A stretch of DNA of 64,000 bases from a virus, in the IMG/VR virus record IMGVR_UViG_3300028837_000518, positions 45,320 through 109,319 of that record; one strand, given 5' to 3'. Under the pieces are notes generated by a model. That model did not search any database and had not been told where the DNA came from. It saw only the letters and a list, made by a program, of their open reading frames with translations. Both the position numbers and the translations under genes were made by a program. This document shows positions 57,301 to 64,000 of this stretch, piece after piece. Every line of letters starts with the position of its first letter. Position 1 is the stretch's first letter.

Positions 57301-57636
57301 CTAGATCGCATTGAGCTGCGCCCGAATCTCTGCGGCAGACATATAGCTGGGCACATCGCCCTGCTCCCAGAAGGTCAGGATGCTGCGGATACGATGCACG
57401 GCGCGGTCGCGGTGGTAGTCATCTGCATGTGCCGTGACCCGCCCCACTAGCGTGTCAAACTCGGCTTCGTCCTCGACGGTCATCGCGTAGAACGCCTTGA
57501 CCTCGGTGACGGTGTGATAGCCGCCCAGCAGGCTGAACATCGCCTCGCAGAAGGGATTGAGCGCGATGTGCCGCGCGTTTGGCTCCCCTCCAGGATCATC
57601 CGATGGTATCTGACACAATCGCTCTACCAACGCCAT
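57301..57636 (-). CDS. uncharacterised protein in structural block, 111 aa
   Basis: All-helical acidic protein (VTEVKAFYAMTVEDEAEFDTLVGRV, AEIRAQLNAI). GGAGGAG precedes the ATG. GC-rich like its downstream neighbour. Its location suggests a virion or assembly role. A possible overlapping 42-codon frame lies at 57596-57724. Confidence 0.7.
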   Translation of the reverse strand: MALVERLCQIPSDDPGGEPNARHIALNPFCEAMFSLLGGYHTVTEVKAFYAMTVEDEAEFDTLVGRVTAHADDYHRDRAVHRIRSILTFWEQGDVPSYMSAAEIRAQLNAI

Positions 57637-57730
57637 ATGACTCTCCTCCCATAATGGCCGTCGTGCTGATCGTCTTCTCGTCTACCCGTATATCATCTGG
57701 CTTTGTACTGATAATTCTAGGCATTTAGGA

Positions 57731-58309
57731 TTAGCTAGCGCTGGCTGTACAAGTAATTGTCAGAGTGAGAGTATCGTCGTCATCAATAGTCTTGTCCCCA
57801 GCCGTGAATGCACCGCCACCGTAGAGCGTATCTACAGTTGCACCTTTGACTGATGCGGTACTAAGAAAAGCTCCACCAATAGTTGTATCGTCGGAAGAGA
57901 TAGTAAAGACTGCTTTAGACGCTGTATTATCTACCGACTGTCCCGAAACTGCTCCCAGCACCAATGTCTGCCGAGCTGCCTCATCGTAGGCAGTAACCTC
58001 AACCCAACCCGCATGGCCTGATTCTTGGTCGCCCGCTGCAAAGGACGGCGTACCATCAGTCAAACCTATATACCAGGCAGCTGTGTAACCGCTACCCTTA
58101 AGGTGCTTATCTAAACTATCGTCCAATCCAGCATTCACTACCAGATTAAAGATAAAGTCTGTCCAGATAAGATCAAGCATCTCGGACGGAACTGACTGAC
58201 CAAGTGCGCGAAGCTGACGTACCTGAAGCAGGTACTCCGGCTTAGGTCTATGACACACAACATCATAGCGAGTGGTCAATTGTCGTGCCAATATCGTTTG
58301 TGTATTCAT
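57731..58309 (-). CDS. virion structural protein, 192 aa
   Basis: The N-terminus is helical. The C-terminal beta domain (GSGYTAAWYIGLTDGTPSF, TAYDEAARQTLVLG, IGGAFLSTASVKGATVDTLYGGGAFT, KTIDDDDTLTLTITC) is typical of phage tail or decoration proteins. ATG 58309 follows AGAGGA; a longer frame to 58345 lacks a good site. Confidence 0.78.
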   Translation of the reverse strand: MNTQTILARQLTTRYDVVCHRPKPEYLLQVRQLRALGQSVPSEMLDLIWTDFIFNLVVNAGLDDSLDKHLKGSGYTAAWYIGLTDGTPSFAAGDQESGHAGWVEVTAYDEAARQTLVLGAVSGQSVDNTASKAVFTISSDDTTIGGAFLSTASVKGATVDTLYGGGAFTAGDKTIDDDDTLTLTITCTASAS

Positions 58310-58313
58310 TTCT

Positions 58314-58628
58314 CTAATTCCTCTTTGATAGTACTTTACGTCCATGCAACAACTGACCAGCTATGATAGCACCAGCAGCAATCTCAAACAATGCCTCCAC
58401 CCACTCCTGCCAACCACTCGGTATCACGGCTATCTCGACATAGTTGAAGATTGTTACCGCCACTGCGAAAACAATACATGCTATAACTGCTGATAGCGCA
58501 AATGCAACTATTCGCTTCGCTTCAGCAGCAAGGCCGGCCAGAACACGCCATCTCTCGACAAGTTGGAAAGCGAGATATGCTGCTCCACCATCACTAATTA
58601 TCCAGGTAATCGCACTAATCAATGTCAC
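58314..58628 (-). CDS. three-helix membrane protein, holin candidate
   Basis: 104 aa with hydrophobic segments TLISAITWIISDGGAAYLAF, IVAFALSAVIACIVFAVAVTIF and LFEIAAGAIIAGQLL, and a basic tail KVLSKRN. GTG 58628 lies 6 nt after GAGGAGG. Size and location in the lysis/structural block fit a holin. Confidence 0.65.
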   Translation of the reverse strand: MTLISAITWIISDGGAAYLAFQLVERWRVLAGLAAEAKRIVAFALSAVIACIVFAVAVTIFNYVEIAVIPSGWQEWVEALFEIAAGAIIAGQLLHGRKVLSKRN

Positions 58629-58887
58629 TTTGAGCCTCCTCATTCAGGTTAAATCTATACCCCGTGACTTTACAGCGCCGCCCATCTATTCTCTCGCGTT
58701 GTAACTGCGCCCTATCTACAACGCCATTATCTAAGCCTTCACGGATTAGAATTCGTGCACTTTTTACACCAACACCAAGCTCTTGCGCCCATTCTCTAGC
58801 AGTCTTAAAACCCATTGGCTCAACTTCATCATTCTGATCAATGAATTCTATTAATTCCTCAAGCGTAAAGCTCGGCCTAGCATTCAT
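58615..58887 (-). CDS. winged-helix DNA-binding protein, 90 aa
   Basis: SFTLEELIEFIDQNDEVE, TAREWAQELGVGVKSARILIREGL and a strand pair KVTGYRFNL form a winged helix-turn-helix. ATG overlaps the phosphoesterase stop. May regulate the structural block. Confidence 0.72.
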   Translation of the reverse strand: MNARPSFTLEELIEFIDQNDEVEPMGFKTAREWAQELGVGVKSARILIREGLDNGVVDRAQLQRERIDGRRCKVTGYRFNLNEEAQSDID

Positions 58888-59695
58888 TTGACAACTTCCT
58901 TACACTTGGCAACGGCAAGGGGAACTTTTCCTCATCCACTTCAAAGCGCTTGCCATTATGAGTAATCTTAACATAGCCAATGTGAGGTAGCATTGAAGTG
59001 GCTTTACGGTAACCAAACGCTGTTTTTAATTGCCATGCCGGCGTTACAACTACACCTACATCTTCTCTAACGTATACGTGCCGATGCCTGTGCGAACGCA
59101 CTACCAGTTTAACATTAGGCATTTCGTCCTGATATTCGCGAACCAACTCTGACAAAAGTAAAAGCGTATCACGTAGAGGTACTGTAGCCTCATACCATGG
59201 AACACTAGATGTGCCTATGTGATGTGCGAAATGAATTACATCTGTATTGTCCGCCCACTCTAAAAATAGTTCCCATTGAGTGTATTGACCAGTAGTTGGA
59301 TTTTGTACAGCACCAATAGAACGTGCTAGCCGACTAACATCCTCAGAGCAGCGCCCCTCATGCCACTCCGTACCTCTAATCACATAGCGCTCACCAACTA
59401 ATTCCATCAACGGTGCCAGTAGAAGTTCGGCAGCATTAGCCTGAATATCACCTCTATTAGTAATTAATTGACCGTCCCTCCAGCTTTTCCCCTGAATAAT
59501 ATCACCATTAATAACTAGTGTGGGCTTAGGCGAAATTGTTGCAATGTCCTCACACATCGCCTGCCAACATTCCATTAACCACTCTTGATACTTATTGAGT
59601 TGATAACGCCCGCCACCCTCCAATATGGCACCCACAGGCCATAGCCCTACAACTGAACCGACATGAAGATCACTAATTACAACTACACAAGTCAT
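58877..59695 (-). CDS. calcineurin-like metallophosphoesterase
   Basis: VVVISDLHVGSVVG (DxH), VINGDIIQG (GD), VIRGTEWHEGRC (the GNHE-like position), HFAHHIG and VVRSHRHRHVY are the metal-binding motifs in order. 272 aa. Acts on phosphodiesters; the substrate is unknown. First gene after a strong minus-strand promoter. Confidence 0.87.
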   Translation of the reverse strand: MTCVVVISDLHVGSVVGLWPVGAILEGGGRYQLNKYQEWLMECWQAMCEDIATISPKPTLVINGDIIQGKSWRDGQLITNRGDIQANAAELLLAPLMELVGERYVIRGTEWHEGRCSEDVSRLARSIGAVQNPTTGQYTQWELFLEWADNTDVIHFAHHIGTSSVPWYEATVPLRDTLLLLSELVREYQDEMPNVKLVVRSHRHRHVYVREDVGVVVTPAWQLKTAFGYRKATSMLPHIGYVKITHNGKRFEVDEEKFPLPLPSVRKLSNEC

Positions 59696-59729
59696 AGATA
59701 ATCTGCCTTTCTCGGCTAATTGATGCGTG

Positions 59730-59758
59730 ATTATAGCATAGTTTGCTCACGGTGTCAA
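59730..59758 (-). promoter_or_regulatory. consensus sigma70 promoter, minus strand
   Basis: On the minus strand TTGACA, a 17-nt spacer and TATAAT with TGC before it (extended -10). It fills the gap between 59774 and 59695 and would transcribe the phosphoesterase and the structural genes towards 52414. Confidence 0.85.
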
Positions 59759-59773
59759 TGTCTGCTTGCGACG

Positions 59774-60028
59774 TTAATTACTGGCATCATCATCACTAAC
59801 TTGTTCTATAACATAATTTAGCTTGGTTTCAAGGCGCTCCATGCCAACGAGAATCTCTAACCTATCTTTTCTTGCTTCATCATTGGCAGATTCTAGTGTT
59901 GTGATTCGTCGCCTATCATTTTGTATATCGGCTTGCGTTGTACCCCATGCAATGCCCATTGTTACAAATAAAGCTATGATAGTTATTACAGTAGCCAGCA
60001 ACTTAACATGACTATGATTGTTTAGCAT
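59774..60028 (-). CDS. membrane-anchored coiled coil, lysis accessory candidate
   Basis: One membrane helix (LLATVITIIALFVTMGIAW) followed by a coiled coil (DIQNDRRRITTLESANDEARKDR, MERLETKLNYVIEQV). Such XhlA/spanin-like layouts often sit beside endolysins, as here. 84 aa. Confidence 0.65.
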   Translation of the reverse strand: MLNNHSHVKLLATVITIIALFVTMGIAWGTTQADIQNDRRRITTLESANDEARKDRLEILVGMERLETKLNYVIEQVSDDDASN

Positions 60029-60034
60029 ATTGTT

Positions 60035-61582
60035 TTATCCCACTGTGATTTCCGCTACTAGTTTCCACGTATCAGACTCAATCTTTAGAGCTACAAAACA
60101 CTTCTCGCTAGGCTTATAAGCAAGACAGTATGCAAAAGCTGCACCCGACACATAGCGTTCCTGAAGCCATATGTAACCAAGGGCAAGGCATACCTTCCTA
60201 GTGGCGGGAAATACATAGTAGTCATTACGCATTAAGGCTGATTCAGTGGCCGTAAATTTTTGCCCGGATTCTTGACCGTAGTAGTGATTAAGGATTTGAC
60301 GGTAATTCGCTCCTCGCCTCGCCATTTCCCTAGCACCATACTGGCACATGCGTCCAGGCCATTGCTTATCCAAGTGCCCATTCTCACCTTTACAGAAAGG
60401 ACAGTTAGATAAACCACACTTGTTAACGTACATTCCACTACTTAGCCAAAGTTCGCCCGTAGTTTCACGAACGGCTTGATCGCTGCGGTCGTGAATTGTT
60501 GCTACGTTATAAACCTGGCAATGTGTTGTATTACAAAGATGTGCTTCAGTACCATGACGCGGAGATTTCATTGCACGATCAGCGTAAGTTCGTGCGGCCA
60601 CAGCTTGGGCCTTTAGGGCTTCCATGTGCCAAGAAGCAGGCATCTCGGCAGGCACAACGGCACGCAGATACTCCTCTAATCGTATACTTGTAACAATAGA
60701 CCCTTGTAAGAGCAGAACCTTGTCCTCACGATAAGCGTTACGAACGTACTCAGCTAGTTGGTTCTCGATCCTACTCCCTACAATATCAAAGGTTTGCCAG
60801 TCCCTCTTTGCTCCAGTCTGGAATATGGCGGCCCACTCAATCTTGCTATCCAACTCAAGTTGACCATCATACTCTACCAACCAATGAAAGTATGCGCCCT
60901 GATCTTCGACACTCCAGAAGCCAGCATTAGAAGCATTTTTCTCAGCCAGAGCTACATCCCAACCAATCTCAGTTAGAAAGATTGTTGGTATTCTATATCC
61001 CAAGTCTTTCAGAATCTCTATATCGCGCCGATAAACAAAAACACACCATGGACTCCACTCCAGCCCCGGCTTTGCATATTCATGTTTACCTAAGATTGCG
61101 TTTGGTTGTGCCAGTGGCTCCTCGTAGAACCGCCATAATTCCGGCAACGGACGTGTAGGGGCAAAGTTGCCAATGATAACATCGAACTCCTCACGCGCCA
61201 TCAATCGGCATAGTTCAGCCTCACATGCTGCCAAGCCCTTCATTTCATCAGCATCGTGAATAATTCTCTCATTTACACTCTCAAGAGTGTTAACGCCCAG
61301 TACATTTCGCCAGTGATTTGCGTCACCAATTAGTGCATCAAAGAGACGACGTGCGCCACTCGTACCATTCCTGATACATTCAGAAGCAATATTATCTGTC
61401 CAGGTGCGGTGCCAGACAAAGGGTCGGTTAAAGCCAACATCATCATATGCTGAGTAAATGTCATCACGAATAAACTCAGGCGAGGTAGTTCCCATACATT
61501 TAAGCGCCGGGTATAAAGCATGACGTAGGTGATTCTTGCATTCATCACTAGGCAATTGTATATGTCCCGCTAACTTTGTCAC
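60035..61582 (-). CDS. SpoIID-type peptidoglycan hydrolase (endolysin)
   Basis: Residues 300-425 form a SpoIID/LytB lytic transglycosylase domain: VTSIRLEEYLRAVVPAEMPASWHMEALKAQAVAARTYA, CNTTHCQVYN, and CQYGAREMARRGANYRQILNHYY. The glutamate of PAEM is the likely catalytic residue. The N-terminal 280 residues look like a TIM-barrel glycosidase domain (FDVIIGNFAPTRPLPELW, TEIGWDVAL). The C-terminus may bind cell wall. 515 aa. Beside a membrane protein, it is the best lysis enzyme candidate. Confidence 0.85.
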   Translation of the reverse strand: MTKLAGHIQLPSDECKNHLRHALYPALKCMGTTSPEFIRDDIYSAYDDVGFNRPFVWHRTWTDNIASECIRNGTSGARRLFDALIGDANHWRNVLGVNTLESVNERIIHDADEMKGLAACEAELCRLMAREEFDVIIGNFAPTRPLPELWRFYEEPLAQPNAILGKHEYAKPGLEWSPWCVFVYRRDIEILKDLGYRIPTIFLTEIGWDVALAEKNASNAGFWSVEDQGAYFHWLVEYDGQLELDSKIEWAAIFQTGAKRDWQTFDIVGSRIENQLAEYVRNAYREDKVLLLQGSIVTSIRLEEYLRAVVPAEMPASWHMEALKAQAVAARTYADRAMKSPRHGTEAHLCNTTHCQVYNVATIHDRSDQAVRETTGELWLSSGMYVNKCGLSNCPFCKGENGHLDKQWPGRMCQYGAREMARRGANYRQILNHYYGQESGQKFTATESALMRNDYYVFPATRKVCLALGYIWLQERYVSGAAFAYCLAYKPSEKCFVALKIESDTWKLVAEITVG

Positions 61583-61905
61583 TTATCTTCCACCTTTCTT
61601 AAACATACTTGCAGGTGCCAATGATTCTGAATTGAATGACGGTTGGTATCAATTTCTACTAATTTATAACCCCTCTCGCGACATAGTGCACGCGCTACAC
61701 CCATAGCTATATTTTGCGTATAAAGTACTACACCATCAGAAACTCTATTACAACTCACGTGCTCGTTTGGTACAGCCAGTAGGCGCAGATCAAACTCTTT
61801 CTTATCTAAATCTACAGCTACGACAATATCAGGTGAAACATATAACCACTCTGTTAAGTGAGCCTCGGGCAAGTGCGTGGCCAACATACAAAGGGGGCAG
61901 TCCAT
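61579..61905 (-). CDS. HIT-like domain protein
   Basis: CPLCMLATHLPEAHLTEW, LLAVPNEHVSCN and QNHWHLQVCLRKV fit a HIT-type fold, with HxH (HWH) near the C-terminus as the nucleotide-binding histidines, though one histidine of the triad is missing. 108 aa. GTG overlap with the endolysin. Confidence 0.68.
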   Translation of the reverse strand: MDCPLCMLATHLPEAHLTEWLYVSPDIVVAVDLDKKEFDLRLLAVPNEHVSCNRVSDGVVLYTQNIAMGVARALCRERGYKLVEIDTNRHSIQNHWHLQVCLRKVEDK

Positions 61906-61909
61906 TATA

Positions 61910-62161
61910 TTAACCTTTCTTTATAGTTTCTATACTTGCTTCTAGTATCTTTATGAAGGCTTCGTTGGTACCATTACTTGTTAATATTCTAATGTGGTCA
62001 TTTACACATAGAATTGTTATCATAATCTCAGCTTCATTTGGTAATATGTGCTGCTTTACTTGCTCGCGCAGCTGTGAGTTCTCACGCAGCAAACCAATCA
62101 TTTCCTCATTAGTCGTCTGTAACTCACTAGTTAACAACTCGCATTGTTTACATTCTGGCAT
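61910..62161 (-). CDS. coiled-coil protein, 83 aa
   Basis: An N-terminal CKQC is followed by a coiled coil (SELQTTNEEMIGLLRENSQLREQV) and a C-terminal helix. Unknown role in the structural/lysis block. Confidence 0.62.
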   Translation of the reverse strand: MPECKQCELLTSELQTTNEEMIGLLRENSQLREQVKQHILPNEAEIMITILCVNDHIRILTSNGTNEAFIKILEASIETIKKG

Positions 62162-62647
62162 TTAAGTAACCTTTCCCGCGCAAGCATCAATGAGGTCCAT
62201 GATCGCTTCCTTCTGTGCCAGATTTAGCGGTACAGGGTTATCCTCACTATCTGGCCCTTCAGTAGCAGACCAGTCGTGATGTAGCATTAGCCCGTGTGCC
62301 CACTTTAGCATGTCATCACTAATGCTATATTCAGTCACTGCAGCACTATTACCAGTATTAAGATCATCCCAAGTAATACCACGTGGACGACGCGGTGCCT
62401 TCTCATCATCCTTGTGCTCATCGCCCCAAACCTTCATGGCGTCTTGCCACTCGCGCATTTCCTCCATTGATTCCTCGGCCAACTTGTCAAATTCTTCCCA
62501 AGCCTGCCGAACCTGGAATCCACGCCGTATAGCACGAATGTTGGAAAGTTCTACACTCGTTAACTTCTCATCAGTTTTCGCCCCTATTGACATCAAAAAG
62601 TTTCGTAACATACAACGTTGTGCGATACTAAGTGAAATTTGCGACAC
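62162..62647 (-). CDS. uncharacterised helical protein, 161 aa
   Basis: Helical throughout (LSIAQRCMLRNFLMSIG, RQAWEEFDKLAEESMEEMREW). It could be a tail-assembly chaperone-like or regulatory protein. ATG overlaps the fibre gene stop. Not recognised. Confidence 0.68.
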   Translation of the reverse strand: MSQISLSIAQRCMLRNFLMSIGAKTDEKLTSVELSNIRAIRRGFQVRQAWEEFDKLAEESMEEMREWQDAMKVWGDEHKDDEKAPRRPRGITWDDLNTGNSAAVTEYSISDDMLKWAHGLMLHHDWSATEGPDSEDNPVPLNLAQKEAIMDLIDACAGKVT

Positions 62648-64000
62648 TATGCTACTCCTAATCTAACTTCATAAAAATCATCCGACTTCGCCCATAACTC
62701 ACCTACTGCTGCACCAGCATTTGCTTGACTTGTGCCGGTCTTCATGGCTGGCATTAGGTGGCCACCATCTTTCAAGATCGTCTCTCGCAGTGTGTTTTCA
62801 GTGTAAAGTTCAATTATGCCACCAGCTATGTTTCCTGCTACCAGTCTCACTTTCCCCGGATGTGCACCATGTTCGTTACCGGAGACGATGATCGAAGCCC
62901 CACGAGTCGCGTCGCTGGTGCCACCGCCGGTCAGAGCGGTCTGTTTAGTGTCCGATCCGTCCGCAGTGTCGGCTTTCATAGAGAAGGTGGCTGCGCTGTA
63001 GGAGATGGCTCCTGCAAGGACAAGATTCAGCGCGACGGTCAAACCGTCATCAGTCTTGAGCATGTTCGCTGCGCTACGGTACAGGTTCACGTCTGACCAG
63101 TGAAGATCTTTGCCGTCCGCGATAATGATGTCGTCGCCGACGTCGAGACCACCATCGATCTTTACATTGTCCGGCGTTCGCATCAGATTAGCCGCAGAAC
63201 GATACCAAAGCGCGTCTCCACCAAGTAACAGTCCTGCAGTAGATCCTTGTAACGGAAGAGCCAACTGACCAGCACGACCTAGACCGAGAATCTCGGAGTC
63301 GTCCGCTTTGAGAACCTGAAATCGCGAGGCTGCGAAATCCTCGATTATGTTACTAATCGTGTAGCTATCCAACTGGATATAACCAGTTGCATCATTAGGC
63401 TCTCTGAAACATTCAATAAAACTCATACCTCCGCCTAGCGAGTGGGCTTCGAGGCGGATGGTGCTCTCATGTGTGGGATAAGAGTCTGCTTCAATGTAGA
63501 TATTTGAGTTTGTATCGTGATCAGGATGAAGAACATACAAACTCACGTATGAATCAGTTTCAGTTATCAACCCCCGGAGCCTCCCAAACACGTCCCCCGT
63601 ACTATCCCTAAACTTGTAGGCCCTAGTATCACTATAAGTGTCTGAGACTTCGATTCCGATCCCGCCGGAATTGAGAAAAACCACGCCAGCGCCAGCTTCA
63701 ATAGCGCCTGTCACTGCATCGAATTTCGCCTGCAATACATCAACGAGCAGACCATACATCCCCGTGCGATCAATCCAGATACCCGTACCTGTTGCAGGCA
63801 GGCCGTTTGGATCAGCTATAGGTGGCGTCGAGCCGATGCTGATAGCACTGTTCTCACCAGGCATGGTCAACTTCTTGGTGATCTCGGCCCCTAGGGCGGC
63901 GTCGAGTGTGATGACCGCATTTCCGCCGCTATCCTTCACCGTCAGGATGCCAGCCGAGGTAAGCCCTATCCGTTCTTGCGAATCTGCCCATAGTCCAAGG
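62647..64000 (-). CDS. tail-fibre-like protein, partial at window edge
   Basis: The reading frame is open through 64000, so the start lies outside; a GTG at 63939 is an internal alternative. It contains glycine-rich beta repeats such as LWYRSAANLMRTPDNVKIDGGLDV and LHWSDVNLYRSAANMLKTDDGLTV, common in phage fibre or receptor-binding proteins. The C-terminus ends KSDDFYEVRLGVA. At least 451 aa. GC-rich in its central part. Confidence 0.78.
   Translation of the reverse strand, partial: LGLWADSQERIGLTSAGILTVKDSGGNAVITLDAALGAEITKKLTMPGENSAISIGSTPPIADPNGLPATGTGIWIDRTGMYGLLVDVLQAKFDAVTGAIEAGAGVVFLNSGGIGIEVSDTYSDTRAYKFRDSTGDVFGRLRGLITETDSYVSLYVLHPDHDTNSNIYIEADSYPTHESTIRLEAHSLGGGMSFIECFREPNDATGYIQLDSYTISNIIEDFAASRFQVLKADDSEILGLGRAGQLALPLQGSTAGLLLGGDALWYRSAANLMRTPDNVKIDGGLDVGDDIIIADGKDLHWSDVNLYRSAANMLKTDDGLTVALNLVLAGAISYSAATFSMKADTADGSDTKQTALTGGGTSDATRGASIIVSGNEHGAHPGKVRLVAGNIAGGIIELYTENTLRETILKDGGHLMPAMKTGTSQANAGAAVGELWAKSDDFYEVRLGVA

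Noticed and set aside
1-64000. Genome-wide TAG or TGA recoding
   Set aside because: Ro60 and the Dam-like gene end in TAG, and several well-formed genes end in TGA with the next gene overlapping at ATGA. tRNA-Trp has a normal CCA anticodon and no suppressor tRNA was seen in the window.

Overview
This window looks like about 64 kb of a large tailed dsDNA phage. Plus-strand genes fill 733-52409; they are short, tightly packed and often overlap at ATGA or GTGA. They cover RNA metabolism, nucleotide metabolism, DNA methylation, replication and recombination, plus many small zinc-ribbon, membrane and unknown proteins. Minus-strand genes fill 52414-64000 and encode virion-like and lysis proteins; the last one runs off the right edge. 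The two blocks converge with almost no gap at 52409/52414. There are no ribosomal RNA or core cellular genes. Two secreted or anchored proteins (27567 and 28377) carry Pro/Thr-rich linkers with FLPLIMNN or YLPLVIGG, a style I associate with Chloroflexota (Anaerolineae) envelope proteins, and the endolysin candidate is SpoIID-type. My host guess is therefore an anaerobic Chloroflexota bacterium. The intein-split class III ribonucleotide reductase fits growth without oxygen.

The most striking part is the left edge. Bases 4-685 hold five small structured RNAs that match the Ro60-binding end of Y RNAs: a closing stem, a GUCGA strand opposite UUAU or UUAAC (bulged-C helix), a second stem, and then GUUAU. 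They alternate with tRNA-Val, tRNA-Ala and tRNA-Gly and lead straight into a full-length Ro60 orthologue (TROVE plus von Willebrand A domain) at 733-2433. This reads as a complete phage-borne Ro60/Y RNA ribonucleoprotein locus built into a tRNA array. Two RNA ligases of different families (19233 and 22680, the latter split by a mini-intein in its active-site motif) lie in the same strand block and could belong to the same RNA-repair theme.

Layout. 2.4-19 kb: small accessory genes, including a Dam-like methylase, a ClpP-like protease, phage ABA-sandwich-like proteins, many short zinc-ribbon proteins, a SLOG protein, ThyX, tRNA-Thr, tRNA-Trp, and two 140-150 nt tRNA-like loci. At least five small genes here and near 24.9 kb carry an in-frame TAG or TGA. 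19-29 kb: RNA ligases, three of the five methyltransferases, an MmcB-like nuclease and the Chloroflexota-like secreted proteins. 29-40 kb: three radical-SAM proteins, a DUF5131 protein, two glycosyltransferases and an NAD-dependent epimerase, which looks like a modification module. 40-44 kb: NrdD and a methyltransferase. 44-46.4 kb: a long dyad-rich regulatory region followed by four ribbon-helix-helix proteins, one fused to HNH. 46.4-52.4 kb: DinG/XPD-like helicase, XPF-like nuclease, RecB/Cas4-like nuclease with an intein, and a possible annealing protein. 52.4-64 kb (minus): virion-like proteins, one with about twenty 20-residue repeats, then holin candidates, a phosphoesterase, the SpoIID endolysin and a fibre-like protein.

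There are four inteins. Two sit exactly at iron-sulfur cluster cysteines and one inside a ligase catalytic motif. All functions are inferred by reading the sequence; no database search or folding software was used.
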